A stretch of DNA of 57,075 nt from Syntrophobacter sp. SbD1 (GCA_900290365.1 OMOE01000172.1:1-57075); one strand, 5' to 3'; shown: positions 32,122 to 41,059, counted from the stretch's first letter. Numbers and translations: made by a program. Notes: a model not told the origin generated them from the letters alone.

Positions 32122-32916
32122 TTGAGTTCGATCTACATTGGCGTTGACGTCGGCGCTTCCCGAACGAAGGCGGCTGTCCTCGACGGTGAAAAAAACCTGC
32201 TCGGATACGCCGTAAGGAAATCCGGGGTCGATTTCTCCGCAACCGCCGAGGTCTGCCTGGCGGAATCCCTCGATATGGCCCGGCGCGGCAAGGCGGACAT
32301 AGCATACACGGTTTCCACCGGTTACGGCAGGTCCAACGTAGCTTACTCAAGGGAAACAAAAACCGAGATTGGTTGCCATGCAAAAGGATGTTACTTCTAT
32401 TTTCCCAAGGCCATCACGGTGATAGATATCGGAGGCCAGGACAACAAAATTATATGCCTGGACGCTGCGGGGCGCCGCACGAGCTTCAAGATGAACCGGA
32501 AATGCGCCGCGGGCACCGGGGCTTTTCTGGAAGAAATGTCCTCGCGCCTCGATATTGCGATCGAAGACATGGACACCCTCGCGAAGCAATCCACCTCCAT
32601 GGTGAGGCTTGGGAGCTTCTGTACCGTTTTTTCGGCTACCGAAGTGCTTGAAAATATTCGAAACGGGAAAAAAGTCGCCGATATTGTCAAGGGAGTTTTC
32701 TTTTCGGTGATCCAAAGAATTCTCGAAATGGATTCCATATCTCAAGATGTGGTCATGACCGGCGGTGTCGTGGCTAACAATCCATACATTGTCACGATGA
32801 CCGAAGAGCAGATCGGACGAAAGATCCTTGTTGCGGAGTATCCTCAGTTAACAGGCGCAATCGGGGCCGCGCTTTATGCGATCGAAGCATCGAGCCGGAC
32901 AGAATTGACAGGATAA
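32122..32916 (+). CDS. HgdC/BadF-type ATPase, activator of a 2-hydroxyacyl-CoA dehydratase-like protein
   Basis: A 264-residue ASKHA-fold ATPase with IGVDVGASRTKAAVLDG at the N-terminus, VIDIGGQDNKI near residue 100 and a GGV/NNP phosphate loop near 215. The homodimer holds one bridging [4Fe-4S] cluster; the two ligand cysteines are Cys128 (NRKCAAGTGAF) and Cys167 (GSFCTVF). Such activases inject a low-potential electron into their partner at the cost of ATP and are very oxygen-sensitive. The TTG start has AAGGAG upstream, 4 bases after the PanE-like stop. The partner is most likely the D-component protein at 33072. Confidence 0.93.
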   Translation: MSSIYIGVDVGASRTKAAVLDGEKNLLGYAVRKSGVDFSATAEVCLAESLDMARRGKADIAYTVSTGYGRSNVAYSRETKTEIGCHAKGCYFYFPKAITVIDIGGQDNKIICLDAAGRRTSFKMNRKCAAGTGAFLEEMSSRLDIAIEDMDTLAKQSTSMVRLGSFCTVFSATEVLENIRNGKKVADIVKGVFFSVIQRILEMDSISQDVVMTGGVVANNPYIVTMTEEQIGRKILVAEYPQLTGAIGAALYAIEASSRTELTG

Positions 32917-32937
32917 GAGAGAAGAACAAAAAACTTC

Positions 32938-33008
32938 GACAGGATTAACAGGATTTGGGGAGAAGCTTGAAGTCCTAAGAAGTTTTTCTTAATCCTGTAA
33001 ATCCTGTC
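32938..33008. repeat. Imperfect 18-bp inverted repeat (AATCCTGT family)
   Basis: GACAGGATTAACAGGATT (32938-32955) pairs at 17 of 18 positions with AATCCTGTAAATCCTGTC (32991-33008). Related AATCCTGT runs lie at 16180-16210 and 33025. It forms a hairpin between the activase and its presumed partner gene and may set their expression ratio. Confidence 0.65.
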
Positions 33009-33071
33009 TAAAAAGGCTTTTGGGTCTGTTAATCCTGTAGATGGAACCAGCCGGGAAAGGAGGCGTTTGTC

Positions 33072-34304
33072 ATGGCTGAAAGGCTAAAGACCACGAAAGA
33101 CATCAGCAAATTCATGGCTGATTATTACTATGAACTCGATGAGGCATCCAAATCCGGAAAGCGAAAAATCGCCTGGTGCACCAGCGTGGGGCCCGCCGAA
33201 ATTCTCAGAAGCCTGGGATTTCTCACCTATTTTCCGGAAACCCACGCAGCCATGCTCGGCACCAGCAGAATGGCTGCAAACCTTATTTCATCGGCTAACG
33301 CCATCGGGTATTCACCGGATATATGCTCCTATTTGACTGCCGACATCGGGTCATGCCTTCAGGGGCTGACCCCACTCACAAAAGCATTTCCCGGTATCGA
33401 GGGGGTCCCGCGGGCGGATGTGCTTGTCTACAACACCAATCAGTGCCGCGACGTCCAGGACTGGTTTTCATGGCATGCCAAAAGGCTCAATGCGCCTCTT
33501 TTGGGTTTGGAAACCCATCGAAATATCGCAAAGGTGAGCGCGGCGCACGTATCTTCGATCGCGGCACAAATGGAGAATATGGTCGAACCGCTGGAACATA
33601 TCGCCGGGCGCAAGTTGGACCTGGACGAGTTGAAAAACAGGGTGGCCCTTACCCGCCAATGCTCCGACCTTTGGGAAAAATGCCTCCAGACAGCGGCGGC
33701 AACCCCTTCTCCCCTTACCTTTTTTGACGCCACAACCATAATGGGCCCGGCCGTCGCCGGTAGGGGCACCAGGGCGGCGATCGATGTTTACCGGCTGCTC
33801 CTGGAAGAATTGAACGAACGAATCGAGAAGGGCGAGGGCGCAATAGAGGGCGAGGAACGGCATCGCCTCTACTGGGACGGAATGCCCGTCTGGGGACGCC
33901 TCAGTATGCACTCGAAGCTTTTTGCCGGTTTGGGCGCCTCCGTAATCGCTTCCACCTATTGCAGCAGTTGGATTTTCAACGCCATGGACCCCGCTCGGCC
34001 CTTCGAGAGTATGGCAAAGGCATACACTGAACTGTTTATCGTTCGCTCCGACGACTACAAGGAGAAATATATCAGGGAGAAGCTGGAGTTCTTCAAGTGT
34101 GACGGCATTATCTATCATGATTCGAAAACATGCCCCAACAATTCAAACTGCCGGTATGGGATGCCTCAGCGGTTGCAGCTCGAAACGGGCATTCCGGCCC
34201 TGATAATAAACGGCGATCTCAACGATCTCAGGCTTATTTCGGATGAACAGACCAAAACCAACGTAGAGGCTTTCATCGAGCAGCTTGAAGAGGCAAAGGC
34301 GTAA
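33072..34304 (+). CDS. 2-hydroxyacyl-CoA dehydratase D-component family protein (DCCP-like)
   Basis: A 410-residue member of the HgdB/BcrB family. Likely cluster ligands are Cys36 (AWCTSVGPAEIL), Cys85 and Cys95 (DICSYLTADIGSC) and Cys125 (NTNQC); later cysteines are in STYCSSW and KTCPNNSNC. True dehydratases and benzoyl-CoA reductases need two different subunits of this family; here there is one, beside its own activase. That arrangement is known for double-cubane-cluster proteins (DCCP/DCCP-R) and E. coli YjiM/YjiL, whose natural substrates are unclear. An AAAGGAGG site precedes the ATG. Dehydratase activity cannot be excluded. Confidence 0.85.
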   Translation: MAERLKTTKDISKFMADYYYELDEASKSGKRKIAWCTSVGPAEILRSLGFLTYFPETHAAMLGTSRMAANLISSANAIGYSPDICSYLTADIGSCLQGLTPLTKAFPGIEGVPRADVLVYNTNQCRDVQDWFSWHAKRLNAPLLGLETHRNIAKVSAAHVSSIAAQMENMVEPLEHIAGRKLDLDELKNRVALTRQCSDLWEKCLQTAAATPSPLTFFDATTIMGPAVAGRGTRAAIDVYRLLLEELNERIEKGEGAIEGEERHRLYWDGMPVWGRLSMHSKLFAGLGASVIASTYCSSWIFNAMDPARPFESMAKAYTELFIVRSDDYKEKYIREKLEFFKCDGIIYHDSKTCPNNSNCRYGMPQRLQLETGIPALIINGDLNDLRLISDEQTKTNVEAFIEQLEEAKA

Positions 34305-34315
34305 GAATAAATTGA

Positions 34316-34398
34316 GGAATTTAGGAATTTAGGAATTGAGGAATTGGAAAGACAGGTGAATTGGGAGTTTGTTTTTAATTCCTAAATTCCTAAATTCC
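34316..34398. repeat. Perfect 22-bp inverted repeat in ligase leader
   Basis: 34316-34337 (GGAATTTAGG repeated) pairs perfectly with 34377-34398 across a 39-base loop. The right arm ends at the GGAGG ribosome-binding site of the ligase starting at 34409, so folding could hide it. The same sequence family is scattered in other spacers. Confidence 0.75.
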
Positions 34399-34408
34399 GG
34401 AGGTTGTC

Positions 34409-35980
34409 ATGGCTCACTGGTTGAATCTGGGACAAAATTTCAAGGTCAACACAAAGAAATATCCGGATAATTTGGCCCTGAAGGACCAAGACAGAAGCTT
34501 CACCTATCGCCAGACAAACGAGCGTGTGAACCGGCTTGCGGACCGTCTGCTCTACATGGGAATAAGGAAAGGGGACAAGATCGCCGTACTGTTGGAAAAC
34601 AGTATCGAGATCGTGGAACTCTATCTTGCAGCGGCCAAGACCGGGATAATCATTGTACCCATAAACTTCCGTCTCGTAGGCCGTGAGATCGAATATATCG
34701 TCAACAATTCCGACGCCATGGCAATATTCGTGCACGAACAGTTTACCGGGACGCTCAACCAAATCAGGGGCGAATTGGGCAACATCGACCCGGAGCGTTA
34801 TTTCGTGGTCGGGCAGTGCGCCGAAGGCTTTCGGGAATATGAAGCCTTCATCGGCGAGGGATCGCCCGAGGAGCCGGACTGCGATGTAAAACCTTCTGAT
34901 ACCTGGGTCCTTATATATACTTCGGGCACTACCGGCAAACCAAAGGGGGTGCTCAGATCACATGAATCCCACATCGCCTACTATATACTTAACGCAGTCG
35001 ATTTCGGGTTTACCGGCAAGGACATTTGCCTGAATGTAATGCCGTTGTGCCACATCAACTCCGTCTATTTCACATTTACTTTTCTCTATCTCGGCGCATC
35101 CGTATACATTCATCCGGCCCTTTCCTTCAAAACCGAAGAGGTGTTGGAGATAATCGAACGTGAAAAGATCACTTTCATTTCGTTGATCCCGACCCATTAC
35201 AATCTGATCTTGAGTGCTTCCGGCAAGGGACGGGACCGTGACCTGAGTTCCATCCGCAAGCTGCTCTGCTCGTCGGCGCCGGTCAGGCAGAAAATGAAAA
35301 TGGAGATAATGGACTTCTTTCCCGGCGTGCAGCTCTACGAGGCGTACGGATCGACTGAAGCGGGCATTGTCACCATATTGAAGCCGGAAGAACAGTTGAG
35401 AAAGCTCGGTTCGATCGGGTGCGAGAGCTTTGGGACCGATCTCGTCAAAATTCTCGACGAAAAAGGCCGTGAGGTCCCGTGTGGCCAGATAGGGGAGATA
35501 TACTCCCGCGGTCCGATGCTGTTCGACGGATATTACAAGCTCCCCGATAAAACCGCCGGCTCTTTTCGGGGCGAGTACTTTTCCGCCGGGGATATGGGCA
35601 GGAAGGATGAAGACGGATTTTTCTATATCGTCGATCGCCGGGATAACATGATAATAACCGGTGGAGAAAATGTTTACCCCAGTGAGTTGGAAGAGGTGAT
35701 AGGGTGTCTTGATTCTGTGTATGATTGTGCCTGCATCGGAATTGCCGATGAAAAATGGGGTGAAAAAGTAGTTGCAGTGGTAGTGCCCGGGTCCGGACTT
35801 GACGAGGACCAGCTGAGTGAGATCATAACGGAGCGGTGCAAGACGAACCTGGCCAGGTTCAAACGCCCCAAGGAGATCATATTCATCAAACATGAGGAAA
35901 TGCCCAGGACAGCAACCGGAAAGATCCTGCACAGAAAATTGAGGGAAACGTTCAACAGAACAGAGAACACTAAGGAGTAA
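34409..35980 (+). CDS. AMP-forming acyl-CoA synthetase, second paralogue
   Basis: The 523-residue ligase has YTSGTTGKPKGV near residue 169, YEAYGSTEAG near 310, DRRDNMIITGGENVYPSELE near 410 and the catalytic lysine in PRTATGKILHRKL. It is clearly of the same family as the ligase at 29120 but diverged. GGAGG at the end of an inverted repeat precedes the ATG. It is followed by a thiolase 4 bases on, so it likely activates an acid that is then cleaved thiolytically. The two ligases could activate different acids of one pathway. Confidence 0.92.
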   Translation: MAHWLNLGQNFKVNTKKYPDNLALKDQDRSFTYRQTNERVNRLADRLLYMGIRKGDKIAVLLENSIEIVELYLAAAKTGIIIVPINFRLVGREIEYIVNNSDAMAIFVHEQFTGTLNQIRGELGNIDPERYFVVGQCAEGFREYEAFIGEGSPEEPDCDVKPSDTWVLIYTSGTTGKPKGVLRSHESHIAYYILNAVDFGFTGKDICLNVMPLCHINSVYFTFTFLYLGASVYIHPALSFKTEEVLEIIEREKITFISLIPTHYNLILSASGKGRDRDLSSIRKLLCSSAPVRQKMKMEIMDFFPGVQLYEAYGSTEAGIVTILKPEEQLRKLGSIGCESFGTDLVKILDEKGREVPCGQIGEIYSRGPMLFDGYYKLPDKTAGSFRGEYFSAGDMGRKDEDGFFYIVDRRDNMIITGGENVYPSELEEVIGCLDSVYDCACIGIADEKWGEKVVAVVVPGSGLDEDQLSEIITERCKTNLARFKRPKEIIFIKHEEMPRTATGKILHRKLRETFNRTENTKE

Positions 35981-35984
35981 ATTC

Positions 35985-37169
35985 ATGAGAGAAGTTGTAA
36001 TAGTTGGAGCGGCGAGAACTGCCGGCGGTCAATTCGGAGGCTCGCTTAAGGGAGTCACTGCTCCCGAAATGGGCGCGGCCGTGATTAGAGAAACTATAAA
36101 ACGTTGCGGGATTGCACCCGATGTAATCGAGCAAACCGTTTTCGGCAATGCCTGGCAGGCAGGCGTCGGCCCCAATGCGGCCAGGCTGTGTTCGGTTATG
36201 GGTGGTATCCCGGTGGAAGCCCCGGCGGTTTCAGTCAATGTCCGTTGCGGTTCGAGCATCCAGGCTTTGATTTTCGGCGCTCAGGCCATAAAAGCAGGTG
36301 ACGTAGATACCGTGCTTGTAGGTGGTACCGAAAGTGCCAGTAATATCCCCTATGGATTGCCCCGCGCCCGCTGGGGATACCGCATGGGCAACGGAGAACT
36401 GATTGATTTCATGCACAAGGACGGATTTCTGTGTCCTCTGGGCGGTGGACTCATGGGGGAGATCACAGACTGGCTCGCCAAGGAAAGAGGGATCTCCAGG
36501 CTGGAGCAGGATGCTTTCTCCGCCGAATCGCATAATAAAGCCGAGGCCGCGATCCGGGAAGGAAAATTCCTCGAAGAGGTCGTTCCTATTCAGATCAAAG
36601 GGAAAAAGGGCGAACCAATCCTGGTTACCGAAGAAGAGATCTACCGTAAGGGTGTAACCGCGGAATCGCTGAGCAAGCTTAAGCCGGTCTTCTCCAAAGA
36701 TGGCACGGTAACCGCCGGAAATGCATGCGCCTTATGCGACGCTGCATCGGCTGCGGTGCTGATGGAGCGCGGCAAGGCCCTTGCCATGGGCCTGAAGCCC
36801 ATGGCCCTTTTGAGAGGCTATTCTTTTGTCGGGGTCGAGCCCAAACGGTTTGGCATCTCGCCGGCCAAAGCGATACCCGTCGCTTTGAAAAAAGCGGGGC
36901 TCCAGTTAGGCGACATCGATCTCATCGAACTCAATGAGGCCTTCGCGGCTCAGTATATTGCCTGTGAACAGGACCTCGGGCTGGATCGCTCCAAGGTCAA
37001 TATTTACGGGGGAGCGATCGCTCTCGGGCATCCGGTAGCCGCTACGGGCACAAAGATTCTCACCACCCTGCTCTATGCCATGCGGGAGAGGGATGTGACA
37101 CTTGGCGCGGTTAGCCTGTGCATCGGCGGAGGAAATGGCGTGGCCGCCATAGTTGAGAGGCTCAACTAA
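35985..37169 (+). CDS. Thiolase (acetyl-CoA acyltransferase)
   Basis: The 394-residue thiolase has the nucleophilic Cys88 in VNVRCGSS, ELNEAFAAQ near residue 309, the catalytic His in GGAIALGHPVAATG near 345 and the second Cys in LCIGGGNG near 379. It cleaves a 3-oxoacyl-CoA with CoA, or runs in the condensing direction. It is 4 bases after the acyl-CoA ligase and therefore translationally linked. It may complete beta-oxidation together with the 3-hydroxyacyl-CoA dehydrogenase at 20 kb. Confidence 0.94.
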   Translation: MREVVIVGAARTAGGQFGGSLKGVTAPEMGAAVIRETIKRCGIAPDVIEQTVFGNAWQAGVGPNAARLCSVMGGIPVEAPAVSVNVRCGSSIQALIFGAQAIKAGDVDTVLVGGTESASNIPYGLPRARWGYRMGNGELIDFMHKDGFLCPLGGGLMGEITDWLAKERGISRLEQDAFSAESHNKAEAAIREGKFLEEVVPIQIKGKKGEPILVTEEEIYRKGVTAESLSKLKPVFSKDGTVTAGNACALCDAASAAVLMERGKALAMGLKPMALLRGYSFVGVEPKRFGISPAKAIPVALKKAGLQLGDIDLIELNEAFAAQYIACEQDLGLDRSKVNIYGGAIALGHPVAATGTKILTTLLYAMRERDVTLGAVSLCIGGGNGVAAIVERLN

Positions 37170-37184
37170 GACGATGTTGAGTTC

Positions 37185-37805
37185 ATGACTCATCACACTA
37201 AACTCGAAATCAAACCGGGGCAGGCTGTGCTTCTCTCTTTTGCCGTTATCGCAGCCTGCCTCCTGAGTTATGAATTCTTTGACGCGCCCGCCGCACGTTT
37301 TTGCGCAAGCCTTGACTACAAAGTCAAAGAAATATTCGGTCTGATAACCTGGCTGGGGTTATCCACACCCTGGGTGGTTGGCGCACTGGCCGGGTTTATC
37401 TACTTCAAATTCATCAAAAAAAAAGAAACCCCGGCAAATGCGGCCGCTTTCCTGCTCGCGGCCGTGATCTTCTCAGGACTGGCGAACGACCTTCTAAAGG
37501 CGCTGATTGGCAGAAGCAGGCCCGGGTTGCTCCTTTCCGAGGGCATATACGGGTTTAAACCCTTTACCAGCCAGTATTACTATTCCTCGTTTCCATCCGG
37601 CCACGCCAACACCATAGCTTCCCTGTGCTACGGCCTTTTCCTGGTAACCGGCCGTTTCAAGTTTTTTCTGCTGGGTATAGCTTTGGCCGTGATGGCCAGC
37701 CGTGTTATAGTGGGAGCTCATTTTCCGAGTGACATATTATTCGGGGCTTACCTGGGATTAGTCGTTACCGAACTGTTGAGATCAATATGCCATTTGCGAA
37801 CATAG
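37185..37805 (+). CDS. PAP2-family membrane phosphatase
   Basis: The 206-residue integral membrane protein has the three PAP2 phosphatase motifs in order: KALIGRSRP near residue 104, PSGHAN near 137 and SRVIVGAHFPSD near 170, with His140 and His178 as catalytic residues. About five membrane segments are visible. It would dephosphorylate a lipid phosphate such as undecaprenyl pyrophosphate or phosphatidic acid on the outer face of the membrane. It overlaps the next hydrolase gene by 19 bases. No link to the acyl-CoA genes is evident apart from position. Confidence 0.9.
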   Translation: MTHHTKLEIKPGQAVLLSFAVIAACLLSYEFFDAPAARFCASLDYKVKEIFGLITWLGLSTPWVVGALAGFIYFKFIKKKETPANAAAFLLAAVIFSGLANDLLKALIGRSRPGLLLSEGIYGFKPFTSQYYYSSFPSGHANTIASLCYGLFLVTGRFKFFLLGIALAVMASRVIVGAHFPSDILFGAYLGLVVTELLRSICHLRT

Positions 37806-38596
37806 GCGACATCGATCTATATTACGAGATCCACGGCGAAGGATTTCCCCTCCTCTTTATCAGCGGGCTTTCATCAAGCACCTGGACCTGGGAAGGACAG
37901 ATTCCCTTTTTCAAGCAGCATTACAGGTGCATTGTTTTCGATAACAGGGGGGGCGGATTGTCAGGTAAGCCGCCGGGGCCGTATTCGATAGCACAAATGG
38001 CCGAAGACGCGCTCCATCTGCTGGACCACCTCTGCATCGAAAAGACGCTCGTTTTCTCCCTTTCAATGGGGGGAATGATCGCTCTGGAGCTGGCAAGGAT
38101 TGCATCGGACAGGCTTGGCGCAATGCTTCTGGGGTGCACCCATGCCGGGGGAAAGAGCCGCATTTCACCCTCGCCCGAAACTGTGTCGCTCCTGATGGAC
38201 AATGAGGAGCTAACCCGGGAACAACTCCTGCACAAGCAAACACCCCTGTTTTTTAGCGATAGTTTCCGGTCCGAAAAATCCGAAATCATTGAAGAACATT
38301 ATCGCGTGCAGCTTCTTGCGCCGGATCAGCCGCAATTCGCCTTCCAGGCTCAACTCAAGGCAATCTATACGTTCGATTGCACGGACGCCTTGAAACAAAT
38401 CAATAATCCTGTGCTCGTCATAACCGGCACGGAAGATGTTCTGATTCCACCGGCAAATTCAACCTACCTTACCGCACACCTCCCAAATACCGAGTTGATC
38501 GTAATATCGGGGGCTGGACACGCCTTGCATGTCGAATGCCGGGATTTTCTCAATCGGGCCGTTCACACTTTTTATCAGAAGAATTTAGGGATTTAG
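37787..38596 (+). CDS. Alpha/beta hydrolase
   Basis: A 269-residue alpha/beta-hydrolase with the oxyanion segment FISGLSSSTWTW near residue 24, the nucleophile in VFSLSMGGM near 92 (the first elbow glycine is Ser, so S-x-S-x-G), an acid in TGTEDVLIP near 220, and the catalytic His in GAGHALHVE near 244. It resembles 3-oxoadipate enol-lactonase or haloperoxidase-type esterases; the substrate is not known. The start lies inside the end of the PAP2 gene. Confidence 0.87.
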   Translation: MPFANIGDIDLYYEIHGEGFPLLFISGLSSSTWTWEGQIPFFKQHYRCIVFDNRGGGLSGKPPGPYSIAQMAEDALHLLDHLCIEKTLVFSLSMGGMIALELARIASDRLGAMLLGCTHAGGKSRISPSPETVSLLMDNEELTREQLLHKQTPLFFSDSFRSEKSEIIEEHYRVQLLAPDQPQFAFQAQLKAIYTFDCTDALKQINNPVLVITGTEDVLIPPANSTYLTAHLPNTELIVISGAGHALHVECRDFLNRAVHTFYQKNLGI

Positions 38597-39042
38597 GGAT
38601 TTAGGGATTGGTGAACCATTGTATCCATTCCCCGTAGCCCCTCGCGCAGGCGGGGGTCCAAGCGAAGCCGGTCAGTCCCCTTGGCATGAAAGCCGAAATG
38701 ACGAAGGAGTATAGAATCTTCAAAGCGGCGGGTTGCTTTCAGAGTGGCGCAGGAAGTTGGCAGCGTATCTCCCATTTTAGGCGGTTATTTGTTTGGGCGA
38801 ATCTGCCTTAAGGCAAACCGCGTGCTACTCCTCCCGCCTTCGAGGGAGCCCCCCTGGCCTCTAGTCTCCGTCATCCGGTAACGTCCGCTCTCGCGCTCGG
38901 ATTTGACACGCCGCGAGGGCTCAGTGCGGCTTAAACCGGCACAATTGCCAGTGAGTCAAAAAGCGAGTAAAAACGACGGACAAAACTGGACAGTTTGTTG
39001 TACTGTCTAGTTAGGGAGAACCGGAAGAAAGGAGCGTATTTT
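38597..39042. other. Intergenic region before the PAS-LuxR gene
   Basis: About 450 bases without a recognisable gene. Near the right end AACTGGACAGT (38984-38994) and ACTGTCTAGTT (39002-39012) form an 11-bp inverted repeat with one G-T mismatch and a 7-base loop, 30 bases before the regulator's GTG. This could be an operator or leader hairpin. The remainder has spacer repeats only. Confidence 0.5.
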
Positions 39043-40164
39043 GTGCCAAGAAAAAAAGAGGGCAACGATACGAACCTTCGCGAGAAGGCAGAGCGAAAGC
39101 TGGGATTGGAATTGCAACGGCCCGAAGAAGAACTTGCTGAGGATGCACAACGACTTATCCATGAATTGCGGGTTCACCAGATTGAGCTCGAAATGCAGAA
39201 CGAAGAACTCAGAAATGTTCAGGCGGAGCTTGAAGAATCCCGCGCGGGCTATGCCGACCTCTTCGATTTTTCCCCCGTGGGATACGTTTCGATCGACAAA
39301 GACGGTCTTATACACGAAGTGAACCTCACTTTGGCAAGACTGCTCGGTATTGAAAGGGGCCAACTGATTGGGAAGCCTTTTATGCTTAATGTGGCGCCAG
39401 CGGATAGGGATTTGCTATATCTTCACTGCGGAGGGGGGTTCAAAACCGGAGGCCGGGCAGTTTGTGAGCTCCGCTTGAAGAAAAAAGGCGGTGAAGAGTT
39501 TTACGCCCAGTTGGAGAGCATCTTTGTCAAAGATGCGGAAGGAGCGTCATCATGCAGGACCGCGATCATGGATGTCTCGGAGCGCAAGCGCGTGGAAAAG
39601 GAACTGGGCATCTATCGAGATAATCTCGAGAAGTTGGTGGAAGAGCGCACCTTGGAGCTGGCCAGAACGAATGAGCTGCTCATTCAAGAAATAGCGGAGC
39701 GGATAAATGCCGGGCAGAAACTTGAAGAGCAGGCAGGCGAACTGGAAGAAATAAATACGGCGTTAAAGGTCCTCCTCAAACTCAGGGAAGAGGAGCAAAA
39801 AGAATTAGGAAGAAACATTCAATCCAATTTAACGGAATTGGTCCTGCCGTATTTAGATAAACTGAAAAAGGGACGATTGGACCATATTCAAAGATCCTAT
39901 GTCGAGATTCTTGGGTCCGCCATCCATGAGGTTTTATCTCCCTTCTTGAAAAATCTTTTTTCAGCAGAGTTGGCCAACAACCTCAGCCCCACGGAAATCC
40001 AGGTCGCCAATTTGATCAAAGAAGGAAAGACGAGCAAAGAGATTGCCCAGTTGCTGTGTATTGCTGAAAAGACCGTGTCGTCACACCGCTATCAAATCCG
40101 CAAGAAGCTCGGGTTGATAAACGAGAAGATCAATCTCCAAACCCACCTTCGCTCTCTCAAATAG
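39043..40164 (+). CDS. PAS-domain LuxR-type regulator with coiled coil
   Basis: The 373-residue protein has an N-terminal helical segment (about 10-75) with RLIHELRVHQIELEMQNEEL, a PAS domain (about 80-185) with DLFDFSPVGYVSIDKDG, a long coiled coil (about 190-280), and a LuxR/GerE helix-turn-helix at the C-terminus: LSPTEIQVANLIKEGKTSKE then KTVSSHRYQIRKKLGL. It lacks a histidine-kinase or receiver domain, so it is a one-component cytoplasmic sensor. The GTG at 39043 has AAAGGAG nine bases upstream. The signal is unknown. Confidence 0.87.
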   Translation: MPRKKEGNDTNLREKAERKLGLELQRPEEELAEDAQRLIHELRVHQIELEMQNEELRNVQAELEESRAGYADLFDFSPVGYVSIDKDGLIHEVNLTLARLLGIERGQLIGKPFMLNVAPADRDLLYLHCGGGFKTGGRAVCELRLKKKGGEEFYAQLESIFVKDAEGASSCRTAIMDVSERKRVEKELGIYRDNLEKLVEERTLELARTNELLIQEIAERINAGQKLEEQAGELEEINTALKVLLKLREEEQKELGRNIQSNLTELVLPYLDKLKKGRLDHIQRSYVEILGSAIHEVLSPFLKNLFSAELANNLSPTEIQVANLIKEGKTSKEIAQLLCIAEKTVSSHRYQIRKKLGLINEKINLQTHLRSLK

Positions 40165-40276
40165 TACCCAAATATCATCAGTATATCCTAGGTTTATTTA
40201 CAGTATCGACATCTCTTGATTTCATGCCGATACTAATGCTGCTATGGGAGATTTGTGTCAACAAATGGAGGCCCAA

Positions 40277-40510
40277 ATGGATCCAACGAGATACAAACTT
40301 ACCCTGCATTGCGTCGGGCCTCGTGGCTGTGGCTGGCATGGCGTTCCAGAACATGCTCCCATCGGTCGTGATGGTCAGCACAACTGTCCCCAGTGTGGAT
40401 TAATGCTTAGGGGTATCAGTGACTCAACACCGCTAACTATTCAGCAACTAACTGAAACTTTACAGTTTCTTAATCGAAACTTTTACCCACGAGGAGAGCG
40501 GTGCCGCTAA
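40277..40510 (+). CDS. Small zinc-ribbon-like hypothetical protein
   Basis: The 77-residue product has two cysteine pairs, CVGPRGCGWHG and HNCPQCGLM, about 20 residues apart. That spacing is typical of a treble-clef or zinc-ribbon fold, possibly nucleic-acid binding. The ATG at 40277 has GGAGG five bases upstream, better than the in-frame ATG at 40244. I do not recognise a family. It lies between the PAS-LuxR gene and a scrambled toxin-antitoxin/recombinase remnant, a region with signs of past mobile-element activity. Confidence 0.55.
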   Translation: MDPTRYKLTLHCVGPRGCGWHGVPEHAPIGRDGQHNCPQCGLMLRGISDSTPLTIQQLTETLQFLNRNFYPRGERCR

Positions 40511-40537
40511 AGCTCTGTAAAGCGTCCGGCGCGAGAC

Positions 40538-40933
40538 CTAGAGGGATTCTGCCACATCGTCGGGGTCCTCTCCCTGCTCTATCAGCTTGCGGGCGTGGGC
40601 AACCTGTTGCGCGGACAGGAACCGCTTGCGGCCCATCCACACCCCACGGGCCACAGCCGCCGCGCGGCCCGCTTTTGTCCGCTCTTGGATCAACGACCGT
40701 TCAAGCTCTGCCAGTATTCCGACCATTTGCAAGTCTTTTCCGACGAGGATGCCTTCATCCGCTTGGTCGCAATACCAGCCAGGCTGGTCAAAGGTAATCG
40801 ACTCGTCCTTGTACGTCAAAGTCATGGGACGTACATCGCGGCGAATCGGATCGCCTGTTTCAGGACAAATAGGATTATCAGTTATTGTCTTTAACGCTTC
40901 AAGATCGTAGGTCGGTTTCCGCTTCTCAGCCAT
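40538..40933 (-). pseudogene. Chimeric remnant: MqsR start, MqsA-like middle, serine-recombinase tail
   Basis: The 131-codon frame joins three unlike pieces. Residues about 1-17 (EKRKPTYDLEALK) resemble the start of MqsR toxins. Residues about 22-65 (CPETGDPIRRDVRPMTLTYK, ending PGWYCDQADEG) resemble the N-terminal zinc domain of MqsA antitoxins, but two of the usual four cysteines are replaced (CPET, YCDQA). Residues about 72-131 (LAELERSLIQERTKAGRA, RGVWMGRKRFLS) are the C-terminal region of a Tn3-type resolvase/invertase without its catalytic serine domain. None of the parts is complete, so it is most likely a fusion fossil. The frame is intact, and expression cannot be excluded. Confidence 0.68.
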
Positions 40934-41059
40934 AACACAATATACATCTTCAAGATGTTGAGCCAAGTTGTTTCGAGGTGCATAGCTGCTGTCGGCGAGA
41001 CAGGCGGGCTAAATCCATGAAAAGCACTCCCCGCCAATGCGCATACAATCTCTCAATCC

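Noticed and set aside
33072..34304. Gene as benzoyl-CoA reductase subunit
   Set aside because: Only one D-component gene is present and no bcrA/D pair or ferredoxin follows; a DCCP-like pair fits better.
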